Virus record (IMG/VR): IMGVR_UViG_3300013131_000258
Location: 1-22,752 of that record
DNA length: 22,752 nt
Reading direction: 5' to 3' (one strand)
DNA from: a virus
Below the pieces are notes generated by a model that was not told the DNA's origin, did no database searches, and saw only the letters and a program-made list of their open reading frames with translations. How positions within the stretch are numbered: the stretch's first letter is position 1; every line of letters begins with the position of its first letter. Below are positions 6,898 to 16,100 of this stretch, one piece after another. Made by a program: the position numbers and the translations under genes.

Positions 6898-8689
6898 TAG
6901 TTCGTTAAATTTAACTTCATTAGATTTTGATACATTAAAAGAACAATTTAAAACATTTTTAAAATCACAATCTGTATTTAAAGATTATAATTTTGATGGA
7001 TCTAATATAAATGTATTATTAGATGTAATGTCATACAACACATATTTGAACGCTTTTTATCTTAATATGGTAGCTTCTGAAATGTTTTTAGATTCTGCTC
7101 AAAAATTAGATACAGTTGTATCTCATGCAAAAGAACTAAATTATACTCCACGATCACATAGTTCTGCTTTTGCTAATGTTACAATAACATTATCTGCTGA
7201 TTCTACATTAAGTCCTTTTACTGTACCGAAAAATACTATATTTGTTGGTACGAATTCAAATGGAACATATAATTTTGTAACTAGAGACGAATCTACATAT
7301 ACTACTTCTAATTCAACAATAACAATCAATAATCTTCAAGTATTTGAAGGTAATTATGTTAATAATTCGTTTATAGTTGATTATTCAAACGAAGCTCAAA
7401 GATTTGTATTAACTAATGATAATATTGATTTAGATAGTTTAGTTATAACAGTATATGAAAATAATCAACAAGATTCTGCAGAATATAATAGAGTAGATAC
7501 ATTATTTGGATTAAATTCTCAATCTAATGTATATTTCGTACAGGCTGCACAAAATAATCAATATGAAATATTATTTGGTGACGGATTTTTAGGGAAAAAA
7601 CCACAAAACGAGGCATTAATTGTTGCTGAATATATACTTTGTTCAGGTTCAGATGCCAGTGGTGTATATGAATTATCTATGGGCACAGATTTAGGGCCTA
7701 TAAATGGAGGATTAGTTTCAGTAGATAGTATAATTGTTAATGCCAATTCTTCAGGAGGGTCTAATTCTGAAAACATTGAATCTATACGTTTTTATGCTCC
7801 TAGATATTTCGCTACACAACTTAGAGCTGTTTCTTCAGATGATTATAGTTCTATTATTCTTAGTAAATTCGGTGATGTTATAGAAGATGTTAATGTATAT
7901 GGTGGTGAATTATTAGAACCAAAACAATATGGTATAGTTGTTATTTGTTTAAAACCAGTTTCTGGTTTAATTGCTCCAGACTATTTAAAACATCAAATTT
8001 CTTCTTATATGAACGATTTTATTTCTTTGCCAACTAGGGTAGAGATTACTGATCCGGATTATTTTCATTTAAATATTACATCTACTGTACAATATAATAA
8101 AAATTCAACATCTAAATATGCTTCTGATATAAACAGCATAATTTTACAAGCTATTATGAGTTATAGCGAAGAAAATTTAGAATCTTTTAATGAAGATTTT
8201 AGATATAGCAAATTTATTAGTGCTATAGATAATTCTGATGAATCTATAACATCAAATAATACTGAAGTTAGATTGATTAAGAAATTGTATCCTAAATCAA
8301 ATTATCCTACTTCTTATACTATATCGTTTAATAATGAATCTCATGATAACACACATGGTCATTCAGTTATTGAATCTTCTTATTTCACTTATGTAGCAGA
8401 AGATGGTACAAATTATCAATTATCAAAGATAGAAGATGATGGTGAAGGTATATTATATGTTTACACTTATATTAACAATATTTTAACAGTATTGAATAGT
8501 TCTATTGGAACCATAAATTATGAAACTGGATTTGTTACAATAAACAATTTAAATATTGCTAATTATACAGGAGACAGTTTATCTATATATCTTTATGTTA
8601 AAGAAAAAGATATAATTATCAATAACTCACAAATTTTATTAATAGATGCATATAATGTTAATATTACAGTTACAGAAGAAAGTAACTAA
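6890..8689 (+). CDS. 6: gp6 baseplate wedge subunit (gpJ-like)
   Basis: A 599-residue protein of the T4 gp6/P2 J wedge family. gp6 dimers join the wedges into the inner ring that holds the baseplate together and changes shape on contraction. Seen: LDFDTLKEQFKTFLKSQ near the N-terminus (12-28), the FDGSNINVLLDVMSYNT motif (about 35-51), helix LDSAQKLDTVVSHAKELNY, a beta domain with the family-typical FGDGFLGKKP (about 227-236), and the APRYFATQLRAVSSDDY segment (about 301-317), which is very characteristic of gp6/gpJ. Length is near T4 gp6 (660). The start overlaps the preceding gene by eight bases, with AGGA upstream; the stop overlaps the next gene (TAATG). Confidence 0.9.
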   Translation: MANSSLNLTSLDFDTLKEQFKTFLKSQSVFKDYNFDGSNINVLLDVMSYNTYLNAFYLNMVASEMFLDSAQKLDTVVSHAKELNYTPRSHSSAFANVTITLSADSTLSPFTVPKNTIFVGTNSNGTYNFVTRDESTYTTSNSTITINNLQVFEGNYVNNSFIVDYSNEAQRFVLTNDNIDLDSLVITVYENNQQDSAEYNRVDTLFGLNSQSNVYFVQAAQNNQYEILFGDGFLGKKPQNEALIVAEYILCSGSDASGVYELSMGTDLGPINGGLVSVDSIIVNANSSGGSNSENIESIRFYAPRYFATQLRAVSSDDYSSIILSKFGDVIEDVNVYGGELLEPKQYGIVVICLKPVSGLIAPDYLKHQISSYMNDFISLPTRVEITDPDYFHLNITSTVQYNKNSTSKYASDINSIILQAIMSYSEENLESFNEDFRYSKFISAIDNSDESITSNNTEVRLIKKLYPKSNYPTSYTISFNNESHDNTHGHSVIESSYFTYVAEDGTNYQLSKIEDDGEGILYVYTYINNILTVLNSSIGTINYETGFVTINNLNIANYTGDSLSIYLYVKEKDIIINNSQILLIDAYNVNITVTEESN

Positions 8690-10896
8690 TGGATTTTAAT
8701 ATACAAAAGAAAATAAGCAATCTTATTGAAAATCAATTTCCTCAATTCTATCAAGAAGAGGGACCTAATTTCATATTATTTATGAAAGCTTATTATGAAT
8801 GGATGGAATCTGAAAACCAATCTATATATCAAAGTAGAAGAATATTCGATTATAGAGACATTGATAATACATTAGAAGAATTTTTAGAACATTTTCAAAA
8901 AAAATATTTGTATGGTATACCATTTAATGTTATTATTAATAAAAGATATCTTCTAAAACATATTTTAGATGTATATAGATCAAAAAGCAGTATTCAAGGA
9001 TACAAACTTTTATTCCGTTTAATATATGATGAAGACATAGAAATTTATCTTCCTGGTAGAGATGTATTAAGATTATCTCATGGAACATGGCATGTTCCGA
9101 AATATATAGAAATTTCTTCGAATAAAAAATTCATAAATGCACAAGGAATGGAAATCATAGGAATTAATTCTGGTACAAGAGCTATTATAGAAATTAGTAC
9201 CAATGAATTTTTTGATTACAATATATTAAATTTACTGTACATTACTAATATTAAACCCATTGGAGGTGATTTTGATATTGGTGAAAAAATTGTTCTTTAT
9301 GGACAAGAAAATAATACAAGTATCATAGAAACTGCACCAACCGTATTAGGTTCTTTAGATTATTTAGAAATAATCAATGGGGGACGAAATTTTTCTGTTG
9401 GTGATATAGTAAAAATTGCACATAAAAGTAATAACACAATAATATCTCATGGAATAGAAGGGTATTTAAGAGTAACAGATCTTTCTAGAGGATTTGGTAT
9501 ATTATTCTTTAATATAGAAGATGGTGGATTCGGTTATACTTCTAATGCATTAACTTTTGTATATAATGCAGATGGAAATGGACAAAATGGGGCTTTTAAT
9601 GTAGGAACATTATCTAATGTTGTTGAATATACATATAATACAGATTTAATAGCAGATTATCTTACAACAACATTAAATTCTTCTGCTTTTGGAATGCCAG
9701 GAAGTCCTACAGCGAATTTAGCATCAAATATAGGGATTACATTAAGTTATACTAATTCTGTGTTTGGTACTATTTTATCTTTATCTAATATATTTACGGG
9801 TAATGGATATTTACAAGAAGCTAATTGTTTTGCTAGATCTACTTTATTGTCAAATACAACAATGACTGGTACTATTTCTTATGCTAATAATTCTAATACT
9901 GTAACAGGATCTGGTACGGGATTTACTAATTTTTTCGTTAATAACGAAGTTATTATGTTGCAAACTAATAGCACAGCAACAGATACAGCAGAATTTTGTG
10001 TTATAAAACAAGTAGTTAATACTACATCTATTACACTATATAATCCACCTGTTAATACTTCTGCTAGTGGTGTTTATAAAATAGCACCAACTATATTAAA
10101 ATCTAATTACGCATTATACGAAGAGCCAATGTATAATGTTGATGGTGAAATACATGGAATGAACGAATATATCGTAGGATATCCATTTTCTGGTAATAGT
10201 ATTGCACAATCAACAGCATTAATAGATTCAGGAAAAGGTTATTTAGACGGAGAACAAGTAATTGCGTATTTATATGGGGCTATTTCTAATACTATTCAAA
10301 TTATTTTACCAGGAATAAATTATGTTAATAATGAAGTTGTATATTTTATAGGAAATCAAGGATCAGGTACACAAGCTAATGGTTTTATAACTACTAATGG
10401 TAATGGAAGTATAACATCAGTTACTGTTAATCAACCAGGATCTGGGTATTTTATAGATCCTTCTGCTGCTATAGATACAGCTAATGGTACAGGAGCAGAA
10501 TTAAGGCCATTTTTATCAGAATTTAATACTACAAGTAGTATTACAGGAATTGTAAAAAAGAAAGGTATAGGTAGTGGAAAAGGGTATTGGTCTACAACTA
10601 GAGGATTTTTGAATTCTGATAAATATATACAAGACAGTTTTTATTATCAAGATTTTTCTTATGAAATTAAAGTCCCACAAATTTTATCTAAATACAAAGA
10701 TATTTTATACAATACTTTTCATACTGCTGGCACCGAACTTTTTGGAAAATATATGTTAAAAACTATAGATAATTCGCTAATAAATGTATTAGAAAGCAAT
10801 AATACTGCTAATACAACTTTATTAGAATATTTTATGGCAGATACAATAAACGAAACTGCTGATAGTTCAGATACAGCGGATAGTGTAACAATATAA
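8689..10896 (+). CDS. Baseplate wedge protein in the gp7 position (mosaic)
   Basis: A 735-residue virion protein in the place where T4 has gp7. The N-terminal 150 residues carry the marine T4-like signature: ENQFPQFYQEEGPNFILFMK (14-33), YRDIDNTLEEFLEHFQKKYL (about 56-75), LLKHILDVYRSKSSIQGYKL (about 92-111) and a YDEDIEIYLPGRD stretch. The Phe/Tyr-rich start and the YRSKSSIQGYKLLFR block resemble tail protein I-type wedge starters. The rest is a mosaic of beta modules: Gly-Tyr repeats (GGRNFSVGD, SGKGYLDGEQ, PGSGYFIDP) and one module (residues about 393-468) that also appears in the giant protein at 13117. It probably bridges the inner wedge to peripheral parts. T4 gp7 itself is longer (1032). 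Confidence 0.7.
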   Translation: MDFNIQKKISNLIENQFPQFYQEEGPNFILFMKAYYEWMESENQSIYQSRRIFDYRDIDNTLEEFLEHFQKKYLYGIPFNVIINKRYLLKHILDVYRSKSSIQGYKLLFRLIYDEDIEIYLPGRDVLRLSHGTWHVPKYIEISSNKKFINAQGMEIIGINSGTRAIIEISTNEFFDYNILNLLYITNIKPIGGDFDIGEKIVLYGQENNTSIIETAPTVLGSLDYLEIINGGRNFSVGDIVKIAHKSNNTIISHGIEGYLRVTDLSRGFGILFFNIEDGGFGYTSNALTFVYNADGNGQNGAFNVGTLSNVVEYTYNTDLIADYLTTTLNSSAFGMPGSPTANLASNIGITLSYTNSVFGTILSLSNIFTGNGYLQEANCFARSTLLSNTTMTGTISYANNSNTVTGSGTGFTNFFVNNEVIMLQTNSTATDTAEFCVIKQVVNTTSITLYNPPVNTSASGVYKIAPTILKSNYALYEEPMYNVDGEIHGMNEYIVGYPFSGNSIAQSTALIDSGKGYLDGEQVIAYLYGAISNTIQIILPGINYVNNEVVYFIGNQGSGTQANGFITTNGNGSITSVTVNQPGSGYFIDPSAAIDTANGTGAELRPFLSEFNTTSSITGIVKKKGIGSGKGYWSTTRGFLNSDKYIQDSFYYQDFSYEIKVPQILSKYKDILYNTFHTAGTELFGKYMLKTIDNSLINVLESNNTANTTLLEYFMADTINETADSSDTADSVTI

Positions 10897-10905
10897 AGGG
10901 ATATA

Positions 10906-11559
10906 ATGGCACAACAAATAATCAATATTGGTTCTACTCCGAATGATGGGACTGGTGATACTATCCGTAATGCATTTGATAAAACTAATGATAATTTTGA
11001 TGAAATTTATGATTCTTTAACATTTGGTACAAATAATATTACCGTAGCAAATACATTATTAATTGGTAATTCTACCATAAATTCAACTATGAATTCATCT
11101 TCATTAGTAGTTTCTGCTAATGTTAATGTTGCTAATATAGTAAAAGCCAATTCTACAGTATTATCAGTCGGATCTAATGTTACTGTTAATACTACTACAA
11201 TGTTTTTTGGTAATTCTACAGTTAACACATTTATAACAAGTTCAATAGTAAGAACAGGAACAGCAAACGTTGTAACAAACACTGGATTAATATTAGGTTC
11301 TTCTACTAAAGCGGCAAATGGGTATACTTTTTTACCGAATGGATTAAAATTAAATTGGGGATGGGTATCTAGCAATACTACAGTAGGAAACGCTACATTT
11401 ACCTCAGCATATACAACACTATATAATGTAAGTGTAACAGCAAATAGTACAGTTTCAACATATCAACCAGCTATAATATCTAGTAATTCTACAGTTGCGG
11501 TTATAAGAACAGGAAATGCTACTGCGTCTAATATTATGTGGACTGCAATAGGAGTATAA
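10906..11559 (+). CDS. Small tail fibre protein with gp53-like C-terminal domain
   Basis: A 217-residue fibre-like protein. Residues 1-35 hold a motif common at the start of phage fibre proteins: INIGSTPNDGTGDTIRNAFD followed by KTNDNFDEIY, an attachment or trimerisation element. Residues about 40-125 are low-complexity Asn/Ser/Thr-Val repeats (GNSTINST, ANSTVLSVGSNVTVN, GNSTVNTF) typical of the shafts of marine T4-like fibres. The C-terminal part contains GYTFLPNGLKLNWGWVSS (about 138-155) and a SAYTTLYNVSVTA strand, which look like the small beta-sandwich head at the end of many fibres (gp53-like C-terminal domain). It sits between two wedge genes, AAGGGA precedes the ATG, and gp8 follows immediately. 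A role in host contact or as a baseplate appendage is likely. Confidence 0.7.
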   Translation: MAQQIINIGSTPNDGTGDTIRNAFDKTNDNFDEIYDSLTFGTNNITVANTLLIGNSTINSTMNSSSLVVSANVNVANIVKANSTVLSVGSNVTVNTTTMFFGNSTVNTFITSSIVRTGTANVVTNTGLILGSSTKAANGYTFLPNGLKLNWGWVSSNTTVGNATFTSAYTTLYNVSVTANSTVSTYQPAIISSNSTVAVIRTGNATASNIMWTAIGV

Positions 11560-13107
11560 ATGAGCAAAATACTACCTTCGTATAAAAAATCTATTATAGA
11601 AGAATTAATTAATTCTATATCTACAAATACTTCTAATTATTATATTTTCGGTGCAAATCCAATAGAATTTGCTAATACGATACCAACAATTGCTAATAAT
11701 GAATCAAATTTTTCTTATGAATTTATTAATCGTATGATATTTGGTAAAAAAATAACTAAAAATGATATATATCCTATCATAAATTCTAATTTGTGGGAAA
11801 GTAATACTGTTTATCAATTTTATGACCAAACTTCTAATACTTTATATTCTAATAATAATTATTATGTAGTATCAGATCCGAATGAAGTTGGTGGTGTTTA
11901 TAATGTATATAAATGTATAGATAATAATAATGGTGCGAATTCAACAGTAGATCCAGGAACTATAGGAACTCCATCACAACCAACTACATTTCAAACTGTT
12001 GATGGTTATAAATGGAGATATGTGACTACAGTTTCTGCTACTATCTATAATAGATTTTTTTCTGATGATTATATGCCAATATACGCAAACAATATACTGG
12101 TCGCTTCAGCAAATAATTATGCTGGTGTTGAAAAAATAATTGTTTCTAATACAGGAACTGGATATTCTGCGTATACAAATGGAATAATACAATCTATAGT
12201 TAATAGCACACTAATTCAAATAGAAGCAGTTGCTAATCCTTCTAACTTTTATTACAATAACAATGCAATCTATATGTATAATAGTAGTTTAGGAACAGCG
12301 CAATTAAGTAATGTTTCTAATTATATTGTAAATTCAACAGGTAATTGGGTTATTTTAGAAAAAGAAGCAAATACTACAATTATATTACCATCACAAACAG
12401 AATATCTAATAACGCCCAAATTAGTATTTGATACAGATGGAGATACTTTTCCTATTGGATATGCGATAGTTAATACTTCTATAAATGCTATATCGGGTGT
12501 ACAAATATTAGATATAGGATCAAATATTACAAGAGCTAATGTATATATAGAAAGTAGTTTTGGTTCTGGAGCTAATATTTATGCCATAGTTCCTCCACCA
12601 GGAGGTCATGGTTCAGATCCAGTAAAAGAATTAAACGTGAAAGGATTTGTTGTAGGAATTAGATTTTCTAATAATGAAAATAGCACTATAGTAACTAGCA
12701 ATACGGTTTACAATAAAATAGGAATTATAAAGAATCCTTATATATTAGAGACCAATAATACAAAAGGTGCGTTATATACAGCAAATACTTTTGATTCTTT
12801 ATTAAAATTTACTGTATCTCCATCTCATACGTTTACTTTAGGAGAAACAGTAATAGGATCAAACAGTAAAGCACAAGGTATTGTAGTATTTTCTAATTCT
12901 ACTCAAACATTTTTAACTGGTGAAAAACAATTTCAAAGCGGAGAATATGTGGGTAATACTTCAGTAGGAAATGTTACTGTTATTACCATAATTTCTAGAG
13001 GAGATATATATACAAAAGATTTATCTCCGTTGTACGTAAACAATATAAATAATGTAAATAGATCAAATACTCAAACCGAAACTTTTAAGATTTTCATACA
13101 GGTGTAA
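11560..13107 (+). CDS. 8: gp8 baseplate wedge subunit
   Basis: A 515-residue protein matching T4 gp8, a dimeric outer wedge protein. Seen in order: NYYIFGANPIEFANTIP (about 26-42), the YNVYKCIDNNNGANSTVDPG block (about 122-141) followed by VDGYKWRYVTTVSA (about 152-165) and FSDDYMPI (about 172-179). These correspond to the 'VYRCLD ... DGYVWEYLF' part of T4 gp8. The C-terminus, with GDIYTKDLSPLYV and NTQTETFKIFIQV, matches the 'Y-EN-PI ... Q-TE-I-I' end of the family. T4 gp8 is 334 residues; the extra length is in beta modules inserted between about 190 and 480. AGGAG lies 10 bases before the start, which directly follows the previous stop. Confidence 0.85.
   Translation: MSKILPSYKKSIIEELINSISTNTSNYYIFGANPIEFANTIPTIANNESNFSYEFINRMIFGKKITKNDIYPIINSNLWESNTVYQFYDQTSNTLYSNNNYYVVSDPNEVGGVYNVYKCIDNNNGANSTVDPGTIGTPSQPTTFQTVDGYKWRYVTTVSATIYNRFFSDDYMPIYANNILVASANNYAGVEKIIVSNTGTGYSAYTNGIIQSIVNSTLIQIEAVANPSNFYYNNNAIYMYNSSLGTAQLSNVSNYIVNSTGNWVILEKEANTTIILPSQTEYLITPKLVFDTDGDTFPIGYAIVNTSINAISGVQILDIGSNITRANVYIESSFGSGANIYAIVPPPGGHGSDPVKELNVKGFVVGIRFSNNENSTIVTSNTVYNKIGIIKNPYILETNNTKGALYTANTFDSLLKFTVSPSHTFTLGETVIGSNSKAQGIVVFSNSTQTFLTGEKQFQSGEYVGNTSVGNVTVITIISRGDIYTKDLSPLYVNNINNVNRSNTQTETFKIFIQV
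13044..13051 (+). promoter_or_regulatory. Possible internal late promoter before the giant gene
   Basis: An exact TATAAATA in the 3' end of gp8, with a predicted start near 13057, about 60 bases before the ATG at 13117. It lies in codons for Asn and Ile, which are frequent here, so a chance match cannot be excluded. It would allow extra transcription of the giant protein and distal tail genes. Confidence 0.3.
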
Positions 13108-13116
13108 AAACAAATA

Positions 13117-16100
13117 ATGGCATTAGATAAAAACCTAAATGTACCTCCATACAATATAGATTATGACGCTAATAATAGATATCATGCTCTATTATTTAGA
13201 CCACATACGGCTGTTCAAGCAAGAGAACTATCAGAAATAGAGTTTATTCTTCAAGATCAAATTAGAAGATTAGGCGAACATATGTTTAAAGACGGCACTG
13301 TTATCGAAGGTGTCGGTATTATATATCACCCTAATACTCATTATATTTCTTTAGAAGATTATTTTAACATAGATGCAAATGCTTTTGTTACAGATTATAA
13401 TTCTTCTTATTTAATCACTAATTCTACAGATTCTAATAATGCTGTAAGAGCTGTAATGAAAATTGGTAAAAATGGTGTTAAAGCTGCATATCCGGAAACT
13501 AACAGAATTTACTTTGATTATATAACAACAGGTACAGATGGTTCTGGAGAAGATGTTAACGTATTTTCACCAGGAGATATTTTATATTTTTACAGTAATA
13601 CACAAAATAAGTTTGGTGATCTTGATGCTAATAATTTAGTAAATAGCATTAATACGTTATCATCAAACGTAGTTTTTAATTCTAATGGATATGCGTATTT
13701 AATAGGATGTACTGATGGTATAGTATACCAAAAGGGATATTTTATAAAAGTACCAAAACATGTAATAACTGTAAGAGATTTTTCTACTAATGTTTCTGGT
13801 TATGTAGTAGGATTTGAAACTACAGAAGAAATAATAGACGAATATGCTGATCCTAATTTATATGATAATGCATTAGGATATTCTAACGAAAATGCTCCAG
13901 GTGCGCATAGATTAAAACTTACTCCAGAATTAGTTGCTAAATCACGCACAGACACATCAAATAATATCAACTTCTTTTCTATTGTAGAATTTGATGGTGA
14001 TAAACCAACAGAACAAAAAGAAAATACAGAATATAATAAAATATTAGACCAATTTGCTGTTAGAACATATGAAGAATCTGGTGATTATGTTACCAAACCT
14101 TTTCAAATTGAAACTAGAGTAAATGAAGCAAATTCACAATCATTCTTTTATGAAATTTCTTCTGGTATAGGATATGTTAGAGGGCATAGAATTGAAAAAA
14201 TTAATTCTACTAGGGTAGAAGCAGATAAAGGTATAACTACAGAATATGCACAAAATCAAATAATTACAGGAAATTATGGTAATTATGTTATATGTAGTGA
14301 ATTTTTGGGTGCTTTTGATTTTGAAACTTTATCTCAAGTAACATTATACGATCAACCACAATATGCTATTACTGATAAAGAAGGCGCAGCATTAGGTAAT
14401 CCTATAGGAAATGCAGTAGGTACAGCTTCTGTTCGTGCTATAGTATTTTATAATGGTACAAAAGGGTTATCTTCATCACAATATCTAGTATATTTGACTG
14501 ATATTAGAATGAATGCGGATAAATCTTTTAATACTGATGTTAAGTCTTTATATGCTTCTCATGCTACATATGGTAAAGCAAAAGCAGATATTGTATTAGA
14601 AAGCGGATTAGCTGTATTAAAATCGTCAGGAAGTAATAAATTAATCTTTAATACTGCACTAACAGCTATAAAAAGATTAACAGATAATACTGGAATTGGC
14701 GACACATTATATGTATATGATCAAATAAAACCTTCTACAATAAATTCTAATGGAGCAGTAACTGTAACATTACGTACTGCTGCTCCTGGTTCTGCAGAAG
14801 AAAAATTAACTTCAACCACAGGTTCTGTATTAATTGGTTCACAATTAAACGATTACAATATTATATTATCAACTAATGCTTATTCTGCCAATTTGACAGG
14901 AAATATAGCATTTTCTAATAGTAGCAATATAACTATAACAGGAACAGGAACACTATTTACTACAGAATTGGTTGCTAATAATCTTGTTAGAATAACTGCT
15001 AATTCTACTCAAACTTATATAAGAAGAGTTACAGGTATTACTAATTCTACATCATTAACTATAGATAGCCCTATAAATGATGCGGCTGGTAATACTTCTA
15101 CTAAAATACAAAGATTTTATATAGACGGAACAGTATTGTCTATTGCTAATGTTACAATAAATTCTAATACGTCTTTTACTTCACAATTAGGTGTAACATT
15201 AGATTCAGGTACACAAAACGTATATTGTTCTTTCCCTGTGTATAGAAATCAAGCAAGTGCTATAAGTAAAGTTATTAACAAAAACAGATATGTAAAAATA
15301 GATTGTTCAAACAATGTGGCTAATACAGTTGGTCCTTGGGATTTAGGTTTAGTAGATGTACATAAAATAAGACATGTATATGTTGGAACAACATATGCCA
15401 ACACTAATTCTGACAGAAGTAATTGGTTTGAATTATATACAGGACAATCAGACGACAAATATTCACATTCTAAATTAGTTATTAAACCTACATATAGATC
15501 ACAAATAACAAGTTCAACAAAAATGTTGATTGAACTTGATCATTTTACTGCTAATACATCATATTCTGTTGGTTTCTTTTCTGTGGAATCTTATCCAATA
15601 GATGATACCAATACTTCTAATACTAATGCTATACAAACTATAGAAATTCCAGTATATAACGGTGTTGAATTAAGAAATGTGATAGATTATAGACCTAGAT
15701 ATAATAATTCTGCGAATAATTCTACTACTGAAGCAGGAGCTACTATTAATCCAGTAGTTAATACTACATTTTCAGTATCTGGTTCTGGACAATATGTAAT
15801 CTCGCCGGACACAAACTTTATAGCAGATTTTGAATATTATTTGCCTAGATATGATTTAATTACATTAGACCCTTATGGTAATTTTAAAGTACAACAAGGA
15901 AATCCTGCTGTAAATCCTGTGTCTCCGTTTTTTGAAAATGATCAAAGTTTAATTGCTGAATGTTATGTTCCTCCGTATCCTACACCAACAGTAAGAGAAC
16001 AAGAAACATATAATACTAATTCTAAAACATTATTAAAAATTAAATCAAACAAACGTTATACAATGAAAGATATAGCTTCGTTGGAAAAACGTATTAAGAA

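Noticed and set aside
10267-10274. TATAAATA on the minus strand inside the gp7-position gene
   Set aside because: There is no minus-strand gene downstream to serve; expected by chance in this composition.
11007-11375. Minus-strand open frame of 122 codons, and a similar one at 19856-20161
   Set aside because: Both lie opposite the Asn/Ser/Thr repeat shafts of fibre genes, where codon bias leaves the antisense frame open. The products are Val/Leu/Glu-rich without domain-like features.
10906-11559. Dense N-S/T sequons as glycosylation signals
   Set aside because: The pattern reflects low-complexity beta repeats and AT-rich codons; N-linked glycosylation of phage fibres by this sequon is not expected in bacteria of this kind.
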